Notes: generated by a model from the sequence alone, not told the origin. A DNA stretch of 64,000 nt from UBA5066 sp048500275 (GCA_048500275.1 JASNYI010000001.1:2046001-2110000), one strand, 5' to 3'. Counted from the first letter of the stretch, positions 1 to 9,293 are shown. Program-made: numbers and translations.

Positions 1-2887
1 CGTCGACGACGAGCTGCGCCTCGGAGGCGTTGGTGAGGACGAGGTTCGTCCGGAACGAGGAGTCCTCGCGGACGGCGACGATCGACCGGCCGGTGCCGTT
101 CTCCACGAGGTCGACGGCGCCGCAGCCCGGAACGCTCTGGCCGAAGGTGCCGCCCGAGGGGCCGGGGGTGGAGGTCTCGCCGAGGACCGCGAGGGCGGTG
201 TCGGGTGAGCTGACCCGGATGGCCCCGTAGCCGGAGGAGACGCCGAAGACGCCGCCGAGGACGTCGTCCCAGGAGGTGGCTCTCCCGGCCGCGATCTGGA
301 AGCTCTTCACGACCCCTCCTCTCCCGTCGGCGTCATGCCCGAGGAACTGGAGGGTGGCGGTGGCGGGGGTCTGGGTCCGGTTGGCCAGGGTGAGGCGGGT
401 GGTGTAGAAGGCGCCCCCCTGGCCCGACGCCCGGGCGCTCGACGGCAGGATCCAGCTGCCGCCGGGGCGCTGGCCGTCGCGGGCCGGAAGCAGGGTCCGC
501 GGGTCGTTCGTCATCCGGTCGATGACCGAGGCGTAGGCCGCGATCGCGGCGTCGCGCCTCACGTTCGAGACGAGGAGGACGGCGTTGGCCACGTCGGCCG
601 AGACGCCGAGGTCACGGACGACCTGGGTGACCTGGGTCATTCCGAGCGGAGGGAGGGTGTAGCTCTTGGTGGCGAGCGAAACGCCGTCGGCGTCGACGAG
701 GGTGACGTAGACCTTGACCGAGATCGTCGAGGCGTTCGCCAGGATCAGGTTCGTCCGGAAGCGGGCGTCCTCCCGGACGGCGGCGATGGCGCGGGGGTTG
801 AGGCCGTCGATCAGGTCGTCTTCCCCCATCGCCGGGACGCTCTGGCCGAACGTCCCGCCCGACGGCCCGGGGGTGAAGGTCTGCCCGAGGACGTTGAGGG
901 CGGTGGCCGAGGAGACGCGGAGGGCGCCGTAGCCGCTCGCGATGCCGAAGAGGGAGCCGAGGACGTCTTCGTACGTGACGGACTGCCCGGCCGCCACGGT
1001 CACCGTCTTCTCCGCGCCGGTCTGGCCGTCCACGTCGTGGCCGAGGAACTTGATGGTGACGTCGGCCGCGGCGGCGGTCGGGTTCGCCACGGTCAGGTCG
1101 GTGGTGTAGAAGGAGCCGCCCTGGCCCCCGACCCGGGCGCTCGAGGGGAGGATCCAGGTGCGCTGGTACGGGATGCCGACCGCCGTGAAGAGCGAGGAGA
1201 GGTCGGCGCCGACCCGCCGCTCGAAGACGGCCTTGATCTTGGCGTTCGTCAGGTAGGTGTCGTCTCCGAGGCCGTCGACGAGGTCGCGCCAGACCTGGGC
1301 CGCGCAGCCGCCGGCGCAACCGTAGTCGCTGTCGAGCCGCTTGAAGAGCTCGCTCCCCACGGTGTGACCGCTGGTATCGCCGGGTTTCCAGCCCCGCCAG
1401 GGCCCCATCATCAGCCGCGAGTCGCCGCCGCAGCCGACGTGGACCTCCGCCTGGATGGCGAAGCCCTCGTCGAGCCAGCTCGGGAGCGAGTCGGCGAAGA
1501 AGTAGTAGTTGTAGACGTGCATCGGCTCGTGGAGCTCGTAGCGGAGGTCGAGCGGGTCGTTCACGCGCTTCTGGCCCGGCCGGATGTAGCCCTCGAAGCC
1601 GGCGGTCGTCACCTGTGGTCCGCCCAGCCCGTAGTTCGTGCATCCGGTCGCGCAGGGGGAGGCCTTCTCGGCATGGATCGCGAGCGAGAGGGGAACGGGC
1701 AGCGGGCGGCCGAGGTACGAGTCGAGGCAGGAGCGGGTGGAGCGCAGGAGGCCGAAGGCGGTGCCGACGAAGTCGTCGCGCTCGGTCTGCGTCGGCTGCG
1801 TGTACTGGGCGCCCAGGCGCACCTCGTCGTCGCAGAGCCCGTCCATGCAGCCCCAGGTCCTCCGGCCGGTCTCCGGGCCCGGGAGATAGCCGAGGAGCAT
1901 GAGCCCCTGGCTCGAGTCGGTCTTCCACAGCTTCAGCCGGTAGATCCGGTCGTTCTTCTCGCCGAGGAGGCAGTAGCGGGAGCCGGACGCGGTGGGGTGG
2001 GTTTCCCACCCGGGGGTGTAGTTGTACTTCCGCTCGGTCTCGGTGATCGAGAACGCGGGGCACGAGATGTCGGTCAGGCCGCCGGTGTCCCCCTGGTAGA
2101 GGAGCATGGCGTTGGAGAATCCGAAGGCCGGCGAGAGAGCAGAGGCGAATCCCTCGGAGGCCTTCACGAAGCCGATCCCGTCGAGGACGAGGTCGCCGCC
2201 GCGGGCGACGCGCCGGTCGGGGCTCTCGAGCCTCACCGAGAAGGGCGAGAGAGGCCAGCCCCGCGCGTCGTGCTCGCCCGAGAGGGCGGGTATCGCGAGG
2301 AAGAGCCCTTCGGCCCCGCCGGCCGCATTGCCCCCCTTCCGGCTCGGGACGGGGGCGTTGGCCAGGACCAGCCCGCGGTTCTGGGAGGCCTGCTCGGCCC
2401 GCAGGGCGAAGCGGTACTTCCGCCCGCTCACGAGCTGAAAAGTCGACTCGGCCCGAAGCGGCGGCACGTGGCAGACCTTCGAGACGCCCGGGTTGCGCAG
2501 GAGATCGTCGTTCTCGACCCAGGTCCCCTGGCTCGAGACGGTCCCGAGGTACGACGGGATCGCCCCGGTCATGTCCCAGGCGTACAGCCGGAGGGCCGAC
2601 TGGCCGCAGGCCGTCTCGGTCGTCGGCTCGTCGTCGCCCCAGCTCAGGTACGTCCCCGGGAGGGGCGCGAGGGTGGAGTAGGTCACGTCGACGACCCAGG
2701 CGTTGGTGCACGACGGCGTGCCGTAGGTGCGCGAGCGCTGCCAGAGGTGCGGCCGGCCGTCGGTGAAGGTCTTGTCGGCCGTTACGGCGGCGCACTGCTC
2801 GGTGGGGCCGATGGCGAGGGCGGCGGGACCTGCCGCGGCGAGCGCCGCCACGGTCCCCGCGAAAAGGACGGTCCGAAGGACCTTCAT
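1..2887 (-). CDS. Secreted HEXXH metalloprotease-like protein with FRTN modules (3' end outside window)
   Basis: The ATG at 2887 follows a strong GGAGGAGGA ribosome site and opens a signal peptide (MKVLRTVLFAGTVAALAAAG, then Pro-Ala-Ala-Leu-Ala). The frame stays open to base 1, so at least 962 residues are encoded and the stop lies outside the window. Residues 453-457 read HEPMH, an HEXXH zinc motif, followed about 20 residues later by LDEGFA, which could supply the third ligand Glu as in gluzincins. From about residue 630 two tandem modules follow, each beginning W-I-L-P-S-S-A-R and containing FLGHD, GPSGGTFGQSVP and FRTNL. Related modules occur in two other proteins of this window. Likely an extracellular or surface peptidase; the substrate is unknown. 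Cysteine-rich patches in the N-terminal half suggest disulfides. The protease call is inferred from the motif only. Confidence 0.8.
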   Translation of the reverse strand, partial: MKVLRTVLFAGTVAALAAAGPAALAIGPTEQCAAVTADKTFTDGRPHLWQRSRTYGTPSCTNAWVVDVTYSTLAPLPGTYLSWGDDEPTTETACGQSALRLYAWDMTGAIPSYLGTVSSQGTWVENDDLLRNPGVSKVCHVPPLRAESTFQLVSGRKYRFALRAEQASQNRGLVLANAPVPSRKGGNAAGGAEGLFLAIPALSGEHDARGWPLSPFSVRLESPDRRVARGGDLVLDGIGFVKASEGFASALSPAFGFSNAMLLYQGDTGGLTDISCPAFSITETERKYNYTPGWETHPTASGSRYCLLGEKNDRIYRLKLWKTDSSQGLMLLGYLPGPETGRRTWGCMDGLCDDEVRLGAQYTQPTQTERDDFVGTAFGLLRSTRSCLDSYLGRPLPVPLSLAIHAEKASPCATGCTNYGLGGPQVTTAGFEGYIRPGQKRVNDPLDLRYELHEPMHVYNYYFFADSLPSWLDEGFAIQAEVHVGCGGDSRLMMGPWRGWKPGDTSGHTVGSELFKRLDSDYGCAGGCAAQVWRDLVDGLGDDTYLTNAKIKAVFERRVGADLSSLFTAVGIPYQRTWILPSSARVGGQGGSFYTTDLTVANPTAAAADVTIKFLGHDVDGQTGAEKTVTVAAGQSVTYEDVLGSLFGIASGYGALRVSSATALNVLGQTFTPGPSGGTFGQSVPAMGEDDLIDGLNPRAIAAVREDARFRTNLILANASTISVKVYVTLVDADGVSLATKSYTLPPLGMTQVTQVVRDLGVSADVANAVLLVSNVRRDAAIAAYASVIDRMTNDPRTLLPARDGQRPGGSWILPSSARASGQGGAFYTTRLTLANRTQTPATATLQFLGHDADGRGGVVKSFQIAAGRATSWDDVLGGVFGVSSGYGAIRVSSPDTALAVLGETSTPGPSGGTFGQSVPGCGAVDLVENGTGRSIVAVREDSSFRTNLVLTNASEAQLVVD

Positions 2888-3042
2888 CCGATTCCTCCTC
2901 CGATTGGCGCAAGGACGAAATGGAAAGGGGGGCGACGGGACAGGATATGCGCCGGGAAGAGGCCCGGCAACATCGCGTCGTGCGCCGCAGGGTGCGGCGA
3001 GGGGAAACCGAGCCCGTTCCCGGCGGGTAACATCGCCGGCCG

Positions 3043-3774
3043 ATGAAGACCTCCCGCCCCCGCCGCGTCGACCCTCGTCGCGCCCGACACCTCCTCTCGC
3101 GGGTCCGGCCGCACCGGACGGTCCCGGCGCGGGTGGAGGCGCTCTCGGCGAGCCTCCTCGGCTGCCGCTACGAGGCCAACGGCCTCGTCGGCTCGGCCGA
3201 CGACCCGGAGGTCTTCGTCGCCCCGCTCGAGACGTTCGACTGCGTGACCTACGTCGAGACGGTCCTCGCCCTGGCGCGGTCGAGAGACCCGGAGGGCTTC
3301 GCCCACGAGCTGCGGCGGATCCGCTACGAGGGGGGCGAGGTGGCGTGGGAGCGCCGGAACCACTACATGACCGGCTGGGTGCGGAACAACGCCCGCGCCG
3401 GCGTCGTGAAAGGCGTGCCCGCGGGGGCCCTGGCGGCGCCGAAGGAGAAGCTCCTCGACGTAGTGCCGGGCCTGCCGCCGCGCCGCGCCCGCTTCGCCTG
3501 CGTCCCGAAGGCGCGCTTCGCGGCCCTGGCGCCGCGCCTCGCCAACGGCGACGTCGTCCTCTTCGCCTCGACGAAGCCGGGCCTCGACGTCTTCCACTGC
3601 GGCTTCCTCGTGAAGGGGGGCGGGGCCTGGAGGCTCCGCCACGCGTCACGGAGCGCGGGGCGCGTCGTCGAAGAAGAGCTCTCCTCGTTCCTCCGGGCCA
3701 ACCGGATGGCCGGGCTGATCGTCGCGCGGCCGCTCGAGGCCGCGGCCGGAGAACCCGGAAAGGAGCGCCCGTGA
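3043..3774 (+). CDS. DUF1460 / N-acetylmuramoyl-L-alanine amidase-like protein
   Basis: A 243-aa protein with FDCVTYVET at about residues 66-74, RRNHYMTGW at about 105-113 and a late DVFHCGF. This Cys...His arrangement matches DUF1460, an NlpC/P60-superfamily group annotated as amidase-like and thought to act on peptidoglycan fragments. The Cys in FDC is the expected nucleophile and the His in FHCG a plausible partner. No signal peptide is visible (the N-terminus is Arg-rich), so it may act in the cytoplasm or start differently; no convincing ribosome site precedes this ATG. It is the first gene of a four-gene operon with 4-base overlaps (GTGA at 3771-3774 into the next gene), and it is divergent from the metalloprotease gene. 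Confidence 0.85.
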   Translation: MKTSRPRRVDPRRARHLLSRVRPHRTVPARVEALSASLLGCRYEANGLVGSADDPEVFVAPLETFDCVTYVETVLALARSRDPEGFAHELRRIRYEGGEVAWERRNHYMTGWVRNNARAGVVKGVPAGALAAPKEKLLDVVPGLPPRRARFACVPKARFAALAPRLANGDVVLFASTKPGLDVFHCGFLVKGGGAWRLRHASRSAGRVVEEELSSFLRANRMAGLIVARPLEAAAGEPGKERP

Positions 3775-5060
3775 GCGTCCTCTTCCCGATGCCCGCCACG
3801 ACCGAACGCCTGTCGGCCCTCCTCGGGGCGGCCGAGGGCGACGTCCTCTTCCTCTCCGACCCCCGCGTCGCCGTGACCCCCGGCCCCCGGATGTTCGAGC
3901 GGCTGGCGCAGGCGCTTCGCGACACGGGCGCGGGGTGGGTCTATTCCGACTCGGCCGGCCACGCCCGCATCGACTACCGCCCCGGGAGCCTCCGCGACAC
4001 GTTCGACTTCGGGCCGGTCGTGGCGCTGTCGGTGCCGCTCGCCCGCGCGGCGGAGCTCGCGCCGGGGCTGCGGTTCAGCGCGCTCTACGACCTGCGCCTC
4101 CGCCTCTCGGAGGTCGCGCCGGTCCTCCGCGTCCCCGAGCCGCTCTACGCGTCGGGCCCGCTCGAGACGCGCCCCTCGGGCGAGGCGCAGTTCGATTACG
4201 TCGACCCGAGGAACCGCGAGGTGCAGGTGGAGCGGGAGCAGGTCGCGACCGGGCACCTCGCGCGCATCGGGGCGCTCCTTCCGCCCGTCTTCGCGCCGGT
4301 CCCGCCCTGCGAGGAGCCCTTCCCGGTGGCGGCGAGCGTCGTCATCCCGGTTCGAAACCGCGAGCGGACGATCCTCGACGCCGTGGCGAGCGCCCTCTCG
4401 CAGCAGGCGCCGTTCCCCTTCAACGTCCTCGTCGTCGACAACCACTCGACCGACGGGACGACCGAGATGCTTCGCGGCGTCCGCGACCCGCGGCTCGTCC
4501 TCGTCGTCCCCGAGCGGCGCGACCTCGGCATCGGCGGCTGCTGGGACGAGGCGCTCTTCCACCCGCGCTGCGGCCGCTACGCCGTACAGCTCGACTCGGA
4601 CGACCTCTACGCCGGCGAGAACGTCCTCGCCCGCGTCGTCGGGGAGCTGGAGAAGGGGCCCTACGCCCTCGTCGTCGCGTCGTACACCATGGTCGACTTC
4701 GCGCTGAACGAGATCCCGCCCGGCCTCGTCGACCACGCCGAGTGGACGCGCGAGAACGGGCGGAACAACGCCCTGCGCGTGGCCGGCTTCGGCGCGCCGC
4801 GAGCCTTCGACGTCTCGGTCCTGCGCCGCGTCGGCTTCCCGAACGTCAGCTACGGAGAGGACTACGCCGTCTGCCTGCGGCTGAGCCGCGAGTACGAGGT
4901 GGGGCGGATCCGCGACTCCGTCTACCTCTGCCGGCGCTGGGAGGGGAACTCCGACAGCGCGCTGCCGCTCGAGACGCAGAACCGCTACGACGCCTACAAG
5001 GACTGGCTCCGGACGGTGGAGATCGCGGCCCGGCAGCGGATGCTCGCGACATCCCGATGA
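3771..5060 (+). CDS. Family 2 glycosyltransferase
   Basis: The GTG start at 3771 overlaps the preceding stop (GTGA), which decides the start within a much longer open frame. The product is 429 aa. The C-terminal half is a GT-A/GT2 domain: VVIPVRNRERT at about residue 185, VVDNHSTDGTTEM, then QLDSDDLY holding the DXD-type metal/nucleotide-sugar site, and a later YGEDYAV (the GED-like acid). The N-terminal 175 residues (VLFLSDPRVAV, YSDSAGHARIDY) look like a second, degenerate glycosyltransferase-like region and are less certain. There are no membrane segments, so it is probably cytoplasmic or peripheral. Its partners, an amidase-like, a phosphorylase-like and a SpoIID protein, suggest cell-wall glycan processing; the sugar and acceptor are unknown. 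Confidence 0.85.
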   Translation: MSVLFPMPATTERLSALLGAAEGDVLFLSDPRVAVTPGPRMFERLAQALRDTGAGWVYSDSAGHARIDYRPGSLRDTFDFGPVVALSVPLARAAELAPGLRFSALYDLRLRLSEVAPVLRVPEPLYASGPLETRPSGEAQFDYVDPRNREVQVEREQVATGHLARIGALLPPVFAPVPPCEEPFPVAASVVIPVRNRERTILDAVASALSQQAPFPFNVLVVDNHSTDGTTEMLRGVRDPRLVLVVPERRDLGIGGCWDEALFHPRCGRYAVQLDSDDLYAGENVLARVVGELEKGPYALVVASYTMVDFALNEIPPGLVDHAEWTRENGRNNALRVAGFGAPRAFDVSVLRRVGFPNVSYGEDYAVCLRLSREYEVGRIRDSVYLCRRWEGNSDSALPLETQNRYDAYKDWLRTVEIAARQRMLATSR

Positions 5061-5956
5061 CGGAGCTGGAGCTCCGCGTCGAGGCCCTCTTCCGCCGGCA
5101 GCGGGACGCCTGGCCCCTCCTCGCGGCGGGGCTCGCGGGCCTCGGGACGGCCCGCACGCGGGCCGTCCGCGCCGGGGGCGCCGAGGTGCGCGTGAGGCAC
5201 GTCCCGCACCGCGTCGCCTCGACGACGGCGAAGGTCGACCCGGCCTCCGTGGCGGCCCGCCCCTGCTTCCTCTGCGCGGGGAACCTCCCGCCCGAGCAGG
5301 AAGGGCTCGGGTGGGGAGCGGACTTCACCCTCCTCTGCAACCCCTTCCCCGTCGTCGACCGCCACCTGACCGTCGTCCACCGCGAGCACCGGCCGCAGCT
5401 TCTCGACGGGCAGGTCGGGACGATGCTCGACCTCGCGGACGCGCTCCCGGGTTCCTTCGTCCTCTACAACGGGCCGCGGTGCGGCGCCTCCGCGCCCGAC
5501 CACCTGCACCTTCAGGCCGGCTCGCGAACCGAGCTGCCGCTCGTCAGGGCGGTCGCGGGGCGGGAAGGACCGGCGTTCGAGGTCTGGGGGGTGAGGGTCC
5601 TTCTCCTGCGCGGCGATCGCGCGCGCCTCCTCGACGAGACGCACCGCGCGCTCGCGCTCCTTGCCGAGGTGACTGGCCGCGGGCCGGAGCCGTGGTGCAA
5701 CGTGGTGGCGTTCCGCGAGGAGGACGGCTCCTTTGCGCTCGTCCTCTTCCCGCGCGAGAAGCACCGCCCGGAGGCTTTTCACTCGGGCGACCTCCGTGTC
5801 AGCCCGGCCGGGATCGACCTCTCGGGCCTCCTCGTGGCCCCCTTCGAAGCGGACTTCGAGCGCCTCTCCGGCGACGTCGTCGAGGCCGTCTTCCGCGAGG
5901 TGACGCTGCCCGAGGAGCCGTTCCGGGAGGTCGTCGCGAGGATGGAGTCGCGATGA
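5057..5956 (+). CDS. DUF4922 phosphorylase-like protein (HIT superfamily-like)
   Basis: The ATG at 5057 overlaps the previous stop (ATGA). The product is 299 aa. The family call rests on the block RPCFLCAGNLP, LLCNPFPVVDRHLTVVHREH, then GPRCGASAPDHLHLQ. The HLHLQ element resembles the H-x-H-x-Q catalytic motif of nucleotide phosphorylases such as GDP-L-galactose phosphorylase and Ap4A phosphorylase, and the C-terminal FPREKHRPE fits the same fold. By family analogy it would split a nucleotide sugar or dinucleotide with phosphate, but the substrate is not known. Its position between a glycosyltransferase and SpoIID, with translational coupling on both sides, argues for a shared pathway. Confidence 0.8.
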   Translation: MTELELRVEALFRRQRDAWPLLAAGLAGLGTARTRAVRAGGAEVRVRHVPHRVASTTAKVDPASVAARPCFLCAGNLPPEQEGLGWGADFTLLCNPFPVVDRHLTVVHREHRPQLLDGQVGTMLDLADALPGSFVLYNGPRCGASAPDHLHLQAGSRTELPLVRAVAGREGPAFEVWGVRVLLLRGDRARLLDETHRALALLAEVTGRGPEPWCNVVAFREEDGSFALVLFPREKHRPEAFHSGDLRVSPAGIDLSGLLVAPFEADFERLSGDVVEAVFREVTLPEEPFREVVARMESR

Positions 5957-7170
5957 AGGTCGCCGTCGGACTCATGGAGGGCCGCGACGCCGTGGAGGTC
6001 GAGCTGACCGGCGCCTTCACCGACGCCGCGGGCGCCGCCTTCGGCCCCGGCCGGCACCGCTTCGACTCGGAGGTGACGCTGACGCCGGAAGACCCCGCGG
6101 CGTGCGCGTTCGCCTTCGACGCGGTGACGATCGGCATCGGCTTCCACTGGGAGCGCACCGAGCGCCAGGTCTTCCGCGGCGCCCTCCGCGTCCTCAGGCG
6201 CCCGGCGGGGCTGACGGTCGTCAACGACGTCCCGCTCGAGGAGTACGTGACGAGCGTCGTCTCGTCGGAGATGAGCGCCACCTGCCCCGCCGAGCTGCTG
6301 AAGGCCCACGCCGTCATCTCGCGCAGCTGGCTGAAGGGCCCGTCGGCGGCCGGCGTCGCCCCGTCGGGACCGGAGACGCAAGGCGAGATCCGCCGCTGGT
6401 ACGGCCGCGAGGCGCACCCCGACTTCGAGGTCTGCGCCGACGACCACTGCCAGCGCTACCAGGGAATCACGAAGGCCTTCTCGCCGGCGGCGGCCGGCGC
6501 GGTCCGCGCGACCGCGGGGGAGATGCTCCTCCACGGCGGGGCCGTCTGCGACACCCGCTTCTCCAAGTGCTGCGGCGGCCTGACGGAGCGCTACGACACC
6601 GCCTGGGACGATCAGGAGATTCCCTACCTCGTCTCCTTCCCGGACGGCGAGGGCGCGCCGGTTCCCGCCGACCTCGAGGCGTTCATCCGGTCGCGCCCGC
6701 CCGCCTTCTGCAACACGACCGACCCGGAGCTCCTCGCGCGCATCCTCCCCGGCTTCGACCAGGAGACCCGCGACTTTTACCGCTGGAGCGTGACGTACGG
6801 GACGGAGGAGCTGGGCGAGATCGTCGCCGCTCGGCTCGGCGTCGACCTCGGGCCGATTGTCGCGCTCGAGCCCCTCGCGCGCGGCCCCTCTGGGCGCCTC
6901 TTCCGCCTCCGGATCACCGGCGCCCGCGGGACCCTCGTCGTCGGCAAGGAGCTGGAGATCCGCCGTGCGCTCTCCCGCTCGCACCTCTACAGCTCGGCCT
7001 TCGTCGTGGACCGCGACGCCGCGGGCCGGTTCGTCCTCATCGGCGCGGGCTGGGGGCACGGGGTCGGCCTCTGCCAGATCGGGGCCGCGGTCATGGCCGA
7101 AAGGGGCTTCGGTTACCGGGAGATCCTGGCGCACTACTACCCGGGGACGACGGTCGGCCTCGCCGGCTGA
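5953..7170 (+). CDS. SpoIID/LytB-domain protein
   Basis: The ATG at 5953 overlaps the previous stop (ATGA). The product is 405 aa. The SpoIID hallmark NDVPLEEYVTSVVSSEM is at about residues 91-107, followed by CPAELLKAHAVISRSW. The C-terminal GWGHGVGLCQIGA and YREILAHYYPGT also match the family. Characterised SpoIID is a peptidoglycan lytic transglycosylase, with the Glu in SSEM as the catalytic acid; LytB relatives modify amidase activity. No signal peptide is evident at this start, which is odd for a wall hydrolase. It is the last gene of the four-gene operon and converges with the next minus-strand gene, with 31 bases between. Confidence 0.87.
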   Translation: MKVAVGLMEGRDAVEVELTGAFTDAAGAAFGPGRHRFDSEVTLTPEDPAACAFAFDAVTIGIGFHWERTERQVFRGALRVLRRPAGLTVVNDVPLEEYVTSVVSSEMSATCPAELLKAHAVISRSWLKGPSAAGVAPSGPETQGEIRRWYGREAHPDFEVCADDHCQRYQGITKAFSPAAAGAVRATAGEMLLHGGAVCDTRFSKCCGGLTERYDTAWDDQEIPYLVSFPDGEGAPVPADLEAFIRSRPPAFCNTTDPELLARILPGFDQETRDFYRWSVTYGTEELGEIVAARLGVDLGPIVALEPLARGPSGRLFRLRITGARGTLVVGKELEIRRALSRSHLYSSAFVVDRDAAGRFVLIGAGWGHGVGLCQIGAAVMAERGFGYREILAHYYPGTTVGLAG

Positions 7171-7201
7171 CCGTCGCCCCGGGGAGTGCGGGGGGGGCGC
7201 G

Positions 7202-7924
7202 CTACGGCGCGATCCCCTCCTCGAGGGCCTTCTTCAGGTCGTCCCAGTTCTTGCGGAGGAACTTCTCCTCCTCCTTCGTCAGGATGCGGAAGGGGAGCTG
7301 GAGCTCGCTCTCGGCGAACTTCACGTGCAGCCAGTGCTGCCCGGTCTGGATGCCGCCCGGGACCTTGAAGAAGAGGCGCCCGACGCAGGCCCGGCCGTCG
7401 GTCAGGTCGAGCTCGTCGAAGGAGGGCGGGGCGCCCGGCCGGCCGAGGTCGGAGAAGAAGAGGAGGGCGCAGGCGCGGCGGGCTTCGAGCGGGAAGTAGT
7501 TCAGGTTGTCGCGGGTGACCTGCGCGCGCTTGTTGAGGGCGGGAAGGTAGCCCGCGTCGGCGTACTCCTTTTGCGTGGCGAGCGGGATCGTCTTGCCGTC
7601 GGGCGTCTTCAGCGAGAGGGCCCCGCGCTTGAAGTCGTACGGCTTCACGCCCGCGCGGACGGTGACGCCGAAGTCGAGCAGCATCCACTCCTCGCCGACC
7701 GAGCCGTTGGCGGCGCGGTAGCCGAGGATGGCGTAGCCCTCGTTGTTGTAGGCGACGCGGACGAACTCTCCCTCTAGAGTGGCGACCTGCGGCACCGTGG
7801 CGACGGGCATCTTGACCTCGGAGATCGAGGTCGGGACCTTCTCCTGCGCGACGGCGAGGCCGGGTGCGAGGACGGCGGCGAAGGCGAGGACGGCCAGCGG
7901 GGCCATTCCGCGGTACGGTTTCAT
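7202..7924 (-). CDS. Secreted protein of unknown function
   Basis: The ATG at 7924 follows GAAGGAG and opens a signal peptide (MKPYRGMAPLAVLAFAAVLA, cleavage likely after AVA-Q). The product is 240 aa; longer in-frame starts add only Arg-rich sequence and are unlikely. The mature part has a mid-region WMLLDFGVTVR, then ARRACALLFFSDLGRP, and a charged helical C-terminus (KEEEKFLRKNWDDLKKALEE). I do not recognise a family. It is probably a periplasmic or exported protein with an immunoglobulin-like or similar beta fold, inferred from strand-like alternation only. Confidence 0.72.
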   Translation of the reverse strand: MKPYRGMAPLAVLAFAAVLAPGLAVAQEKVPTSISEVKMPVATVPQVATLEGEFVRVAYNNEGYAILGYRAANGSVGEEWMLLDFGVTVRAGVKPYDFKRGALSLKTPDGKTIPLATQKEYADAGYLPALNKRAQVTRDNLNYFPLEARRACALLFFSDLGRPGAPPSFDELDLTDGRACVGRLFFKVPGGIQTGQHWLHVKFAESELQLPFRILTKEEEKFLRKNWDDLKKALEEGIAP

Positions 7925-8081
7925 CGGGGCTCCTTCTTCGCGGCGGTCGGCGCTGCGGGCCCTCTCGGTCCGCCTGCGTCCGCGGGTCTCCCGCCGGCCG
8001 TCGCGAGACCGGATTGTCCCACCGCGAGACACGCCGCCGCCCCTCCCGGGCGATTGCCCTTTGGGGAAGGGCCGGGCTACC

Positions 8082-9293
8082 TCAGTCCGGTCCCTTGCCG
8101 GCCGGCGCGGCGAGGCGGTCCCGGTTCCTCGTGAAGGCGCCGAGGAGGGGATCGGAGCGCTCCTTCGCGATCGCGACGGCCTTCTCGTAGCTGGCGAGGG
8201 CCTCCGCGACGTTCCCGGACGCCTCCAGCGCCTCTCCCAGGCTGTCGTAGACGTTCGCGGAATCCGGGTAGAGCTCGACGTTCCACCGGAAGTACCGCAG
8301 GGAGCCCTTCACGTCCTTCCGGAGGAGGTGCTGGTACCCCACCTGGTTCACGGTCTGCTCCGGGGGCGGCACGACGAAGCCGAGACGCTCCGAGAGCCGG
8401 GCGTAGTGCTTCTTCAGGTCGTCGACCGTCCCCTGGTAGCCGCCGGCCCCCCGGGCCCTCGGAAGCCGCCAGCCGTCGAAGACCTTCCTGAGGCCGGCGT
8501 AGTGCGAGCGGAGGACGACGCTCCCGTGGTCCTCGTCGTCCATCCGCTCTACGCCCCAGGAGAACCCGGCGGCCTTCGACCCCTTCAGCATCTTCCGAAG
8601 GCGATCGAGCCGCGTCGGGGTCGGGTCCCCTTCCTCCTCGTCGCCCATGGTCACGAAGAGGGTGTGCCGAAGCTCCTTGCGGCCGTCGAGGAACTTCGCC
8701 GTCCGGTGGAGGATGTAGTCGTCGTCCCAGTCGAGCGAGGGCGACGCCGCGATGGTGGCGCCGAAGAGGCCCGGCCGGTCGACGAACTGCGTCAGGGCGA
8801 AGAGGCCGCCGAACGAGTGCCCCGCGAAGACGCGGTAGGGGGCGGTCCTGTAGGTCGCCTCGACCCAGGGGATCAGCTCCTTCTCGAAGAAGTCGAGGAA
8901 CTTCGCCGCGCCGCCGCTTCCCGGGACGGGTCCGGTCGTCCCGTCGGCCCGCTGCCGCGAGGCGAACGTCGGGGTCAGGTCCCTCGTCCGGTCGGTATTC
9001 GTGACGCCGACGATGATCACGTCGGGCATCAGGCCGTTGCGGGCGAGGAAGTCGACCGTGCCGCGCGTGTGCAGGAGGTGCGTGTCCCCGTCCGTCAGGT
9101 AGAGGACGGGGAACCGGGCGCTCGTCTGCCCGTAGCCGCGCGGCGTCGAGACGAGGATCGTCCGCTCCTCGCCGAGGACCTTCGAGGTCATTCGGACCGT
9201 CTCGGCGTTCGCGAGCGGCTCGCCGGTCGCGGCGTGAGGGGCCAGCGTCAGGAGGGCGACGATTCCGAGGGCCGGAGCCCAGCTTCCTCGCAT
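8082..9293 (-). CDS. Secreted esterase (IroE/EstD-like alpha/beta hydrolase) with C-terminal TPR
   Basis: The ATG at 9293 starts a signal peptide (MRGSWAPALGIVALLTLAPH then Ala-Ala-Thr-Gly). The product is 403 aa. The fold is the putative-esterase family: VLYLTDGD at about residues 63-70, VIIVGVTNTDRTRDLTP, nucleophile elbow GHSFGG with Ser160, SPSLDWDD, and a late DEDHGSVV supplying the likely catalytic His. The last 70 residues (SLRYFRWNVELYPDSANVYD and following) form one or two tetratricopeptide repeats, a common tail in this group. The open frame extends upstream to 10484, but that part is antisense-type shadow of the neighbouring gene. It lies 38 bases beyond the stop of the FRTN gene and may be co-transcribed with it. 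Confidence 0.87.
   Translation of the reverse strand: MRGSWAPALGIVALLTLAPHAATGEPLANAETVRMTSKVLGEERTILVSTPRGYGQTSARFPVLYLTDGDTHLLHTRGTVDFLARNGLMPDVIIVGVTNTDRTRDLTPTFASRQRADGTTGPVPGSGGAAKFLDFFEKELIPWVEATYRTAPYRVFAGHSFGGLFALTQFVDRPGLFGATIAASPSLDWDDDYILHRTAKFLDGRKELRHTLFVTMGDEEEGDPTPTRLDRLRKMLKGSKAAGFSWGVERMDDEDHGSVVLRSHYAGLRKVFDGWRLPRARGAGGYQGTVDDLKKHYARLSERLGFVVPPPEQTVNQVGYQHLLRKDVKGSLRYFRWNVELYPDSANVYDSLGEALEASGNVAEALASYEKAVAIAKERSDPLLGAFTRNRDRLAAPAGKGPD

Noticed and set aside
335..3046. A 903-codon plus-strand open frame opposite the first gene
   Set aside because: It is a shadow frame in high-GC DNA: low-complexity Arg/Gly/Val product, and the opposite strand carries a signal peptide, HEXXH motif and repeats.
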